Origin: Spirochaetales bacterium
Lineage (GTDB): Bacteria; Spirochaetota; Spirochaetia; DSM-27196; PWMO01
Reading direction: 5' to 3'
Assembly (NCBI GenBank): GCA_007130025.1
Contig: SLTF01000295.1
Span: 1 to 6,171, forward strand
Length of the DNA: 6,171 nucleotides
This document shows positions 1-5,911 of the stretch, piece by piece; within the stretch, counting starts at the first letter, position 1; every line of letters starts with the position of its first letter. The notes beneath the pieces are model-generated. The model was not told the DNA's origin. It was given only the letters and a program-made list of their open reading frames with translations, and made no database searches. Made by a program: the position numbers and the translations under genes.

Positions 1-150
1 ATTCCGGTGGGCTTGCCCGAAGCGGTGCAATCGCTTATGCTGGCCCGGAGAACTGGGGAGGGGGACGTCACTACCGAACAGCTGCTGTCGGTCCGATTCG
101 TTCCCATGACAGGAGAGCACAACTCAGGGGAAGCGCCTGGCGAGGGGTAG
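1..150 (+). CDS. pcm: Protein-L-isoaspartate O-methyltransferase, C-terminal end (partial)
   Basis: This is the 3' end of a gene that starts before the window: 49 codons in frame from base 1, ending in TAG at 148-150. The peptide opens with IPVG and ends with LLSVRFVPMTGE. That matches my recollection of the C-terminus of bacterial PCM proteins, where a beta strand (IPVG), a few variable residues and an LLPVRFVPLTGE-like end are typical. The family uses S-adenosylmethionine to methylate isoaspartyl residues in damaged proteins so that they can revert to normal aspartyl bonds. The methyltransferase core lies outside the window, so activity cannot be judged. About ten extra residues rich in Gly and Glu follow the conserved end. 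Its stop is 4 nt from the parE start, and the ribosome binding site of parE lies inside its last codons, so the two are probably co-transcribed and translationally coupled. Identification rests on the short C-terminal motif only. Confidence 0.72.
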   Translation: MPVGLPEAVQSLMLARRTGEGDVTTEQLLSVRFVPMTGEHNSGEAPGEG

Positions 151-154
151 GGCA

Positions 155-1945
155 GTGCCGAAGGCAGCGGTCTACGACGAAAGCAAGATCAAGACGCTCA
201 GCTCGCTCGAACACATCCGGCTTCGTACCGGCATGTACATCGGACGGCTGGGAGACGGTTCCAACCTCGACGACGGGATCTACATCCTGATCAAAGAGGT
301 GATCGACAACAGCATCGACGAGTTCATCATGGGTCACGGCGACCGCATCCTGGTGGAAGTGGGCGACGACCAGGTGCGAGTGCGCGACTACGGTCGCGGC
401 ATCCCGCTTGGGAAGGTGATTGACTGCGTCTCCACCATCAATACCGGCGCCAAGTACAACGACGAGGTCTTCCAGTTCTCGGTGGGGCTGAACGGCGTGG
501 GCACCAAGGCGGTGAACGCCCTTTCGTCGCACTTTCGGGTGGTCTCGTTCCGCGAGGGGAAGTACTTCGAGGCGGTTTTTGCCCGGGGGAGGCTCAAGAG
601 CAAGAAAGAGGGCGCGGCCGCAAAGGAAAAAAACGGCACCTACGTGGAGTTCGTGCCCGACCGCGAGATCTTTGGAGAGTACCAGTTCAACGTCGAGTTC
701 CTCGAGCAGCGGCTGTGGAACTACGCCTACCTCAACAGCGGGCTCTCGCTCTACCTCGGGAAGCGCAAGTTCGAATCAAAACGCGGGCTCTACGACCTGC
801 TCTACGCCGAGGTGGGCGACGAAACGGTCTACGAGATCGGCTACTACCAGTCCAAGACGCTGGAGTTTGCCTTTACCAGCACGGCCAACTACGGCGAGAC
901 CTACTTCAGTTTTGTGAACGGCCAGTACACCTCCGACGGTGGCACTCATCAGAGCGCCTTCCGCGAGGGGCTGCTGAAGGGTGTCAACGAGTATTTCAAA
1001 CGCAACTACTCCGGCATCGACGTGCGCGAAGGTATGGCCGGGGCGATCGCGGTACGGCTGCAGAACCCCATCTTCGAGAGCCAGACCAAGAACAAGCTCG
1101 GCAACACCGAGGTGCGCGGCTGGATTGTGAACGAGGTGCGCGCCGGGGTGGTGGACTTCCTGCACAAGAACACGCAGGCGGCGCGCAAACTCGAAGAGAA
1201 AATCGTGCAGAACGAGCGGTTGCGCACCGAGCTCAACGCCGTGCGCAAGGAAGCGCGGGAAGCGGCGAAAAAGATCGCGCTGAAGATCCCCAACCTCAAG
1301 GACTGCAAATACCACATCGGCGATAAGGGCGGGGACGTCTCCACCATCTTCATCACCGAGGGGCAGTCGGCATCGGGTTCCATGGTCAGCTCGCGAGACG
1401 TCTATACCCAGGCGATCTTCTCGCTGCGCGGGAAGCCGCAGAACATGTACGCCCGCAAGCGCGCCGACATCTACCGCAACGAAGAGCTCTTCAACATGAT
1501 GATGGCCCTCGGCATCGAGACCGACATCGAAGGGCTGCGCTACGAGCGCATCGTCATTGCCACCGACGCCGACCACGACGGCTTTCACATCCGTAACCTG
1601 CTGCTCACCTTCTTTCTGAACTTCTTCGAGGAGCTGGTGGTGGCCGGGCGCGTCTACATCCTGGAGACCCCCCTCTTTCGCGTGCGCAACAAGAAAGAGA
1701 CCGTTTATTGCTACAACGCCTCTGAGAAAGACGACGCGGTGGCGCGAATCTCCCAGCCGGAGATAACCCGTCTCAAGGGACTCGGCGAGATCTCGCCCAA
1801 AGAGTTCGGGCAGTTCATTGGCCCGGACATCCGTCCGGTGCCGGTGAACGTCAAGTCCATCAAGGGGATCCAGGAGACCCTCGGCTTCTACATGGGAAAG
1901 AACACGCCGGAGCGGCGCGATTTCATCATGGAAAACCTGATCTAG
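155..1945 (+). CDS. parE: DNA topoisomerase IV subunit B (ATPase/Toprim subunit)
   Basis: This is the ATP-hydrolysing subunit of a type IIA topoisomerase, which with ParC passes one DNA duplex through another to decatenate and relax chromosomes. It has 596 residues, the compact size of ParE, and lacks the long insert of Gram-negative GyrB. The GHKL ATPase domain shows EVIDNSIDE (48-56, with the Mg-binding Asn and catalytic Glu), RDYGRGIP (77-84) and GLNGVGTKAVNALS (111-124). The transducer domain has NGQYTSDGGTH (255-265) and the ATP-sensing loop QTKNKLGN (310-317). The Toprim domain has TEGQSASGS (401-409), LRGKP (424-428) and the metal-binding TDADHDG (470-476); KGLGEISP (541-548) and the usual short tail follow. 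The EGDSA motif reads EGQSA here, while the acidic metal ligands E402, D471 and D473 are kept. The start is GTG at 155 with GAGGGG at 142-147 upstream. Wording of the motifs is closest, from memory, to spirochaetal and chlamydial ParE-like proteins. GyrB is less likely given the size and the ParC-like partner. Confidence 0.96.
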   Translation: MPKAAVYDESKIKTLSSLEHIRLRTGMYIGRLGDGSNLDDGIYILIKEVIDNSIDEFIMGHGDRILVEVGDDQVRVRDYGRGIPLGKVIDCVSTINTGAKYNDEVFQFSVGLNGVGTKAVNALSSHFRVVSFREGKYFEAVFARGRLKSKKEGAAAKEKNGTYVEFVPDREIFGEYQFNVEFLEQRLWNYAYLNSGLSLYLGKRKFESKRGLYDLLYAEVGDETVYEIGYYQSKTLEFAFTSTANYGETYFSFVNGQYTSDGGTHQSAFREGLLKGVNEYFKRNYSGIDVREGMAGAIAVRLQNPIFESQTKNKLGNTEVRGWIVNEVRAGVVDFLHKNTQAARKLEEKIVQNERLRTELNAVRKEAREAAKKIALKIPNLKDCKYHIGDKGGDVSTIFITEGQSASGSMVSSRDVYTQAIFSLRGKPQNMYARKRADIYRNEELFNMMMALGIETDIEGLRYERIVIATDADHDGFHIRNLLLTFFLNFFEELVVAGRVYILETPLFRVRNKKETVYCYNASEKDDAVARISQPEITRLKGLGEISPKEFGQFIGPDIRPVPVNVKSIKGIQETLGFYMGKNTPERRDFIMENLI

Positions 1946-1951
1946 GATGAT

Positions 1952-1961
1952 CGGGCGCCCG
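1952..1961. repeat. 10-bp perfect palindrome between parE and parC
   Basis: The 42-nt gap between parE and parC holds CGGGCGCCCG, a perfect palindrome about 15 nt before the parC ribosome binding site. It has no spacer, so an RNA hairpin would have only three pairs around a GCGC loop. There is no T-run, so it is not an intrinsic terminator. It could be chance in GC-rich DNA, or a mild control of the parE/parC ratio. Confidence 0.3.
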
Positions 1962-1987
1962 GTGTACGGCAACCGCAGGAGCAGACC

Positions 1988-4048
1988 ATGGCCTACGTGA
2001 ACGCGCTGTTCAACAAGAACTTCCTCGAGTACGCCTCCTACGTGATCAAGGATCGCGCGATCCCGCACATCGACGACGGGTTGAAGCCGGTGCAGCGCCG
2101 TATCCTGCACAGTCTCTTTGAGATGGATGACGGCAAGTTCCACAAGGTGGCCAACGTGGTGGGCCACTGCATGCGCTACCACCCCCACGGTGATGCCTCG
2201 ATCTATTCGGCACTGGTGGTCCTTGCCAACAAGGACCTTTTCATCGATACACAGGGGAACTTCGGCAACATCTTCACCGGCGACGAGGCGTCCGCGAGCC
2301 GCTACATCGAGTGTCGCGTCAACGAACTCGCCAAGCAGCTGCTCTACAAGCCGGAGATCACCGAGTACGACGACTCCTACGACGGGCGAAACCGCGAGCC
2401 GGTGGTCTTTCCCGCCAAGGTGCCTCTGGTGGTCATCCAGGGTGCCGAGGGAATCGCGGTGGGCATGTCCACCAAGGTGTTGCCGCACAACTTCATCGAG
2501 GTGATGCAGGCGATGGTCTGCGCCATCGAGGGCAAACCCTTTCAGTTGCTGCCCGACTTTCTCACCGGCGGTCTGGTGGACGTCTCCGACTACCAGGACG
2601 GCCTGGGCAAGGTGCTGGTTCGCGCCCGGCTCGACACCTCGGATCCCAAACGCATCGTCATCCGCGAGCTCCCCTTTGGGTCCACCACCGAGAGCCTGAT
2701 TACCTCCATCGAGGGTGCCGCGCGCAAGAACAAGATCAAGATCGCCGGCATCAGCGACTTCACCACCGACAACGTCGAGATCGAGGTCAAACTCGCCCGC
2801 GGCATCACCACGGCGGATACCATCGACGCGCTCTTCGCCTTCACCGACTGCGAAAACTCCATCTCGGTCAACCTGCTGGTCATCAAGGACAACACCCCGG
2901 TGATCATGAGCGTCACCGAGGTGATCCAGTATCACGCGCGCCGGCTCATCAAGGTGCTGATCGCCGAGCTGGAGCTGGAGCGCGGCAAACTCCTCGACCG
3001 CCTGCACGCGCGCACCCTGGAACAGATCTTCGTTGAGGAGCGCATCTACCAGCGTATTGAAGAGATGACCACGCACGACGCGGTCTTCGAGGCGGTACGC
3101 CGAGGGTTTGATCCCTTCCTCGCGCAGATCAAGCGAAAGATCACCGACGAGGACATCGAGCGACTGCTCAAGATCCCCATCCGGCGCATCTCGCTCTACG
3201 ACATCAACAAGGCCAAACAGGAGATGAAGGAGATCCGCGAGCGCCTCGCGGAGATCAAGGCCCACCTGGCCAACATCGAGGCGTACGCCGTCGGGTTCCT
3301 GGAGCACGTGATCGAGGCGCAGCAGACCAATCATCCGCGCCGCACCGAGATCACCTCGTTTCAGAAGGTGGACATGCGCGAGGCGGCGCAGCGCAACCTC
3401 ACCCTGCGCTACGACAGCGACACCGGCTACCTGGGCACCAACGTGGCGTCGGGCAAGGCGCTCTTTGACGTCTCCGAGTTCGACCGCATCCTGGTGATCC
3501 GGCGCACCGGAGCCTACTCGGTAATCAACGTCCCGGAGAAGCTCTTTGTGGACAAGGGCATGCTCGCCTGCGGACACGCCGACAAGGAGACCCTCGCCGA
3601 GCGGGTTTTTTCGGTGATGTACAAGACCAGGAAGGGAGACGTCTACCTCAAGCGCTGTCGCATCGAAGGCTACATCCTCGATCGGGGCTACCGGATCGTG
3701 CCCGACGAAACCGAGGTGCTCAAGGTGACCACCAAGGAAGACATCGACGCGGTGCTCAAGTACAAGCCGCTCTCCAAGTACAAGGTGCTCGAAGAGCGGT
3801 TTCCGGTCTCAGACTACCTGATCAAGGGCGTCAAGGCCGCCGGGGTGCGACTCTCCACCAAAGAGCTCAAGAGCGCCATCTTTGAGTCGAGTCAGTCGGC
3901 GAAGAACGCAGCGGCGGGAAAGAAGCCCTCACCGAAAAGCGGTAACACGGCGAAAAAGCCGGCCGCCGGGAAGCCTGCGGCCGCGAAGAAGGCGCCGTCA
4001 AAGAAGGCGTCACCGAAAAAGGCGCTACCCAGGAAGCCCAAAGCGTAG
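1988..4048 (+). CDS. parC: DNA topoisomerase IV subunit A (DNA-cleaving subunit)
   Basis: This is the breakage-reunion subunit that forms the covalent link to DNA and pairs with ParE. It has 686 residues. The winged-helix region shows DGLKPVQRRIL (30-40), HPHGDASIY (65-73) and GDEASASRYIE, giving Y106 as catalytic tyrosine next to R105. The tower region has QGAEGIAVGMSTKVLPHNF (151-169) and the expected GG(L)VDVSDY segment. A helical stretch (about 310-440, coiled-coil-like at 405-430) forms the C-gate. Residues about 460-600 look like a shortened beta-pinwheel C-terminal domain. No QRRGGKG GyrA-box is present, which argues for topoisomerase IV rather than gyrase. The last 49 residues (638-686) are a Lys/Ala/Pro-rich tail with no acidic residue, which is unusual. 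Positions equivalent to E. coli GyrA Ser83 and Asp87 are Ala70 and Ser74. The ATG at 1988 follows AGGAG (1977-1981) by 6 nt. The stop is 6 nt from the end of the convergent ABC permease gene. Confidence 0.95.
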   Translation: MAYVNALFNKNFLEYASYVIKDRAIPHIDDGLKPVQRRILHSLFEMDDGKFHKVANVVGHCMRYHPHGDASIYSALVVLANKDLFIDTQGNFGNIFTGDEASASRYIECRVNELAKQLLYKPEITEYDDSYDGRNREPVVFPAKVPLVVIQGAEGIAVGMSTKVLPHNFIEVMQAMVCAIEGKPFQLLPDFLTGGLVDVSDYQDGLGKVLVRARLDTSDPKRIVIRELPFGSTTESLITSIEGAARKNKIKIAGISDFTTDNVEIEVKLARGITTADTIDALFAFTDCENSISVNLLVIKDNTPVIMSVTEVIQYHARRLIKVLIAELELERGKLLDRLHARTLEQIFVEERIYQRIEEMTTHDAVFEAVRRGFDPFLAQIKRKITDEDIERLLKIPIRRISLYDINKAKQEMKEIRERLAEIKAHLANIEAYAVGFLEHVIEAQQTNHPRRTEITSFQKVDMREAAQRNLTLRYDSDTGYLGTNVASGKALFDVSEFDRILVIRRTGAYSVINVPEKLFVDKGMLACGHADKETLAERVFSVMYKTRKGDVYLKRCRIEGYILDRGYRIVPDETEVLKVTTKEDIDAVLKYKPLSKYKVLEERFPVSDYLIKGVKAAGVRLSTKELKSAIFESSQSAKNAAAGKKPSPKSGNTAKKPAAGKPAAAKKAPSKKASPKKALPRKPKA

Positions 4049-4054
4049 CCGGCG

Positions 4055-4921
4055 TCAGTCCACAAGCTTGCGCTTCAGGCGGTGGATGCCCCAGGCCCCG
4101 ACGAGTATGGTGAACAGCACCAGATAGACTGCATCGAAGAGATGGATCCACCCGAGGTTTCCCGTGGCGAGGCCACGCAGGAGGCGCACCGGGTGGGTGA
4201 GCGGAAGGATCTCGGTGATGGGTCGCGTGACCGGGGGCAGGTTCTCCAGCGGAAAGACCACCCCGGCGAAGAAGAACATCGGCGAGATCAGGCCCGAGAA
4301 CAGAAAGTTGAACTGGTTGATGTTGTCCACGATGGAGGTCACCAGAAACCCCAGGGCACCGAACATGGTTCCGGTCAGGAATCCCAGCAGGGGCGCGGCG
4401 ATGATGGAGCCCAGCGGCAGGATGCCGGCAACGGTGGTGACGATCATCACCGATACGGTGAAGAAGAACCCCTTGGTACCCGCCCAGAGCAGCTCGCCGA
4501 CCAGCAGGTCGTGCACCGACATGGGCGCCGCGAGCATTCCGTCGTAGACCTTGTCAAACTCCAGTCGAATATAGGTGCCGAAGCTGCACTCAAAGGCGGC
4601 GGTGAACATCGCCGCGGTGACCAGCAGCCCGGTCGCCAGAAACTGGATATACGGCACCCCATCCATCATGCCCACGTATCGGCCCAGACCCAGCCCGATC
4701 CCCACCAGGAAGATAATGGGCTCCAGAAAGGGGGGAAGAGCGTTGCTGATGAGGTTCTTGCTGTAGACGCGCACGTGGCGCAGCCAGATCGCGTAGAGGC
4801 GGCGCGCGCGTCGCGGTGGGCGGCCAACGATGCAGTGGGCGGCGGCACCGCGGAGTTTGGCAAGCGGGTTTCCCAGACCGTCGACGCAGCCCTCGGTGTG
4901 GTTCTGACTACTGGAGCTCAT
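4055..4921 (-). CDS. ABC-2 type export permease (NodJ/DrrB-like)
   Basis: This is the inner-membrane permease of a two-gene ABC exporter. With the start at 4921 it has 288 residues. After a basic cytoplasmic N-terminus (residues 34-41 rich in Arg), about six hydrophobic segments follow at roughly 61-79, 94-114, 149-168, 172-196, 204-227 and 258-279. The segment FSGLISPMFFFAGVVFPLE (208-226) followed by NLPP and then LPLTHPVRLLRG (239-250) is the conserved C-terminal signature of the ABC-2/NodJ family. I chose the ATG at 4921 because GGGAGG sits 7 nt upstream. The longer form from 4984 would overlap the ATPase gene by 77 nt, and its extra 21 residues show no family resemblance. The gene overlaps the end of the ATPase gene by 14 nt, typical of translationally coupled transporter pairs. 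Family members export lipooligosaccharides, drugs or polysaccharide precursors; the substrate here cannot be told from sequence. Confidence 0.88.
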   Translation of the reverse strand: MSSSSQNHTEGCVDGLGNPLAKLRGAAAHCIVGRPPRRARRLYAIWLRHVRVYSKNLISNALPPFLEPIIFLVGIGLGLGRYVGMMDGVPYIQFLATGLLVTAAMFTAAFECSFGTYIRLEFDKVYDGMLAAPMSVHDLLVGELLWAGTKGFFFTVSVMIVTTVAGILPLGSIIAAPLLGFLTGTMFGALGFLVTSIVDNINQFNFLFSGLISPMFFFAGVVFPLENLPPVTRPITEILPLTHPVRLLRGLATGNLGWIHLFDAVYLVLFTILVGAWGIHRLKRKLVD

Positions 4922-5837
4922 TGAGCCGCCTCCCGGTGGCGCGGAGGAAGAGATCCTCCAGGTTGGTCTGCCGCAGAACGCCATCGCCCGGGTCCAGGCG
5001 GGCGGCAGCCTCCTGCAGGACGGCGAGGTCGCTGCTGAAGTAGAGGACGCGCTCGGCAGATGCTTCGGTGTGGACGCCGTCGAGCAGCTGGGCGAGCCGT
5101 TCGGCGCGGGACACGTTCATCAGTTCCAGCACGTTGCGCTCGAGGTGCTCCTCCAGCAGCCGCCGCGGGTTCCCCTCCATGATCCGGTTTCCCTTGTCCA
5201 TGATCAGGATGGTGTCCGCGATCTGAAACGCCTCTTCCATATAGTGGGTGGTCAGAAGGATGGTGACCCCCTCGCGTTTGAGACTTCGAAGCTTGTCCCA
5301 GATGAGCTGTCGCACCTGCGGATCGAGGCCGGTGGTGGGTTCGTCCAGGATCAGGAGGGCCGGATCGTTCAGCAGCGCCCGGGCAATGATCAGACGGCGC
5401 TTCATCCCACCCGAGAGCTCTCGCACCCGGGCGGTTCGTTTTTCCCCCAGCTCCATGAAGTCCAGGAGGTAGGCGATGCGCTCGCCCGCGGCCTTGCGCG
5501 GCATGGCGTAGAAATCGGCAAAGATGCGCAGGTTCTGCTCCACGTTGAGCTCCACGTCGAGGTTGTCCTCCTGCGGAACGATGCCGCAGAGCGTCTTGAT
5601 GCGAAGCTGGTCGCGGCGGGGATCGAAGCCAAACACCTCCATGTGGGTGTCGGGGTGGGCGTCCGGTTCCGCCTTCCCGTAGAGGGTCTTCATCATCGTG
5701 GTCTTGCCCGCGCCGTTGGGACCGAGTACGCCGAAGCAGGTGGACGGCGGCACGGAAAACGAGATGTCGTTGACGGCGCGGAGTGTGCCGTAGGACTTGA
5801 ACAGGTGAGACACAAAGAGCGCGGAGCTGGAGTTCAT
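4908..5837 (-). CDS. ABC transporter ATP-binding protein (NodI/DrrA-like)
   Basis: This is the cytoplasmic ATPase that powers the adjacent permease. It has 309 residues and one complete nucleotide-binding domain: Walker A GPNGAGKTT (39-47), Q-loop VPQE with Q89, signature LSGGMKRR (141-148), Walker B LLILDEP (161-167, catalytic E166), D-loop TGLDP (169-173) and H-loop H198 in TTHYMEEA. After about residue 225 comes the regulatory C-terminal extension of the NodI/DrrA class, ending in TNLEDLFLRATGRRL (291-305), close to the usual LEDVFL..LTG motif. All catalytic residues are present. The ATG at 5837 is the first possible start in frame near the domain and has no Shine-Dalgarno sequence before it. 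Instead a TATATT box ends 6 nt upstream, which would place transcription start on the ATG itself. GTG at codon 9 is a possible alternative start but also lacks a ribosome binding site. The gene is first in a two-gene unit with the permease. Confidence 0.92.
   Translation of the reverse strand: MNSSSALFVSHLFKSYGTLRAVNDISFSVPPSTCFGVLGPNGAGKTTMMKTLYGKAEPDAHPDTHMEVFGFDPRRDQLRIKTLCGIVPQEDNLDVELNVEQNLRIFADFYAMPRKAAGERIAYLLDFMELGEKRTARVRELSGGMKRRLIIARALLNDPALLILDEPTTGLDPQVRQLIWDKLRSLKREGVTILLTTHYMEEAFQIADTILIMDKGNRIMEGNPRRLLEEHLERNVLELMNVSRAERLAQLLDGVHTEASAERVLYFSSDLAVLQEAAARLDPGDGVLRQTNLEDLFLRATGRRLNELQ
4929..4934 (-). promoter_or_regulatory. Ribosome binding site that sets the permease start
   Basis: Reading the minus strand, GGGAGG lies 7 nt before the ATG at 4921, inside the last codons of the ATPase gene. 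This strong site decides the start of the permease over the upstream in-frame ATG at 4984. Confidence 0.75.
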
Positions 5838-5843
5838 CGCGCA

Positions 5844-5849
5844 AATATA
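5844..5849 (-). promoter_or_regulatory. Putative -10 box of the ABC operon (leaderless)
   Basis: On the minus strand TATATT (one mismatch to TATAAT) ends exactly 6 nt before the ATG at 5837. With standard spacing, transcription would begin at the A of the start codon. This fits the absence of a Shine-Dalgarno sequence. A -35 box is not clear; at 18-bp spacing the sequence is TGGTCG, a weak match. Confidence 0.5.
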
Positions 5850-5869
5850 CCGATGAAACGGGCGTCTCG

Positions 5870-5884
5870 ACCACCGCGCGTGGT
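5870..5884. repeat. Small inverted repeat between divergent promoters (possible operator)
   Basis: ACCAC and GTGGT form 5-bp arms around CGCGC, and the right arm reaches into the extended -10 element of the rightward promoter. A competing repeat pairs CCACCG (5871-5876) with CGGTGG (5890-5895). Either could be a regulator site serving both promoters, but short GC-rich repeats like these also arise by chance. Confidence 0.25.
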
Positions 5885-5889
5885 ATAAT
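5881..5889 (+). promoter_or_regulatory. Extended -10 promoter of the secreted-protein gene
   Basis: TGGTATAAT is a perfect extended -10 element (TGnTATAAT). It predicts a transcription start near 5896 and a leader of about 16 nt, just enough to include the ribosome binding site AGGAG at 5900-5904. No good -35 box is seen 16-18 bp upstream, as is usual for promoters that rely on the TG extension. Confidence 0.7.
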
Positions 5890-5911
5890 CGGTGGCAATA
5901 GGAGAATTGCC

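Noticed and set aside
776..3577. A 933-codon open frame on the minus strand opposite parE and parC
   Set aside because: It is antisense to two clearly conserved genes, has low-complexity composition rich in Val, Asp, Gly, His and Leu with no recognisable domain, and is the expected shadow of GC-rich codon bias.
155..4048. Reading the two topoisomerase genes as gyrB-gyrA
   Set aside because: The A subunit has no GyrA-box and a short, modified C-terminal domain; the B subunit is of compact ParE size and ParE-like wording.
4063..4070. Palindrome CAAGCTTG near the convergent junction as a bidirectional terminator
   Set aside because: The stem is too short, lies inside the permease coding region, and has no flanking T- or A-run.
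4082..4924. A 280-codon + strand open frame opposite the permease
   Set aside because: It mirrors the permease gene, is extremely rich in Gly, Glu, Asp, Gln and Arg, and has no domain or convincing ribosome binding site.
4922..4984. N-terminal extension of the permease to the ATG at 4984
   Set aside because: It lies wholly within the ATPase gene, has no family resemblance, and the ATG at 4921 has a far better ribosome binding site.
4055..5837. Naming the ABC pair nodI and nodJ, a nodulation-factor exporter
   Set aside because: The similarity is at family level. There are no nodulation genes nearby and the host does not look like a rhizobium, so a substrate claim is not justified.
5070..5888. 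A 272-codon + strand open frame opposite the ABC ATPase
   Set aside because: The minus strand encodes a complete ABC ATPase with all motifs; this frame is its shadow and runs through the divergent promoter region.
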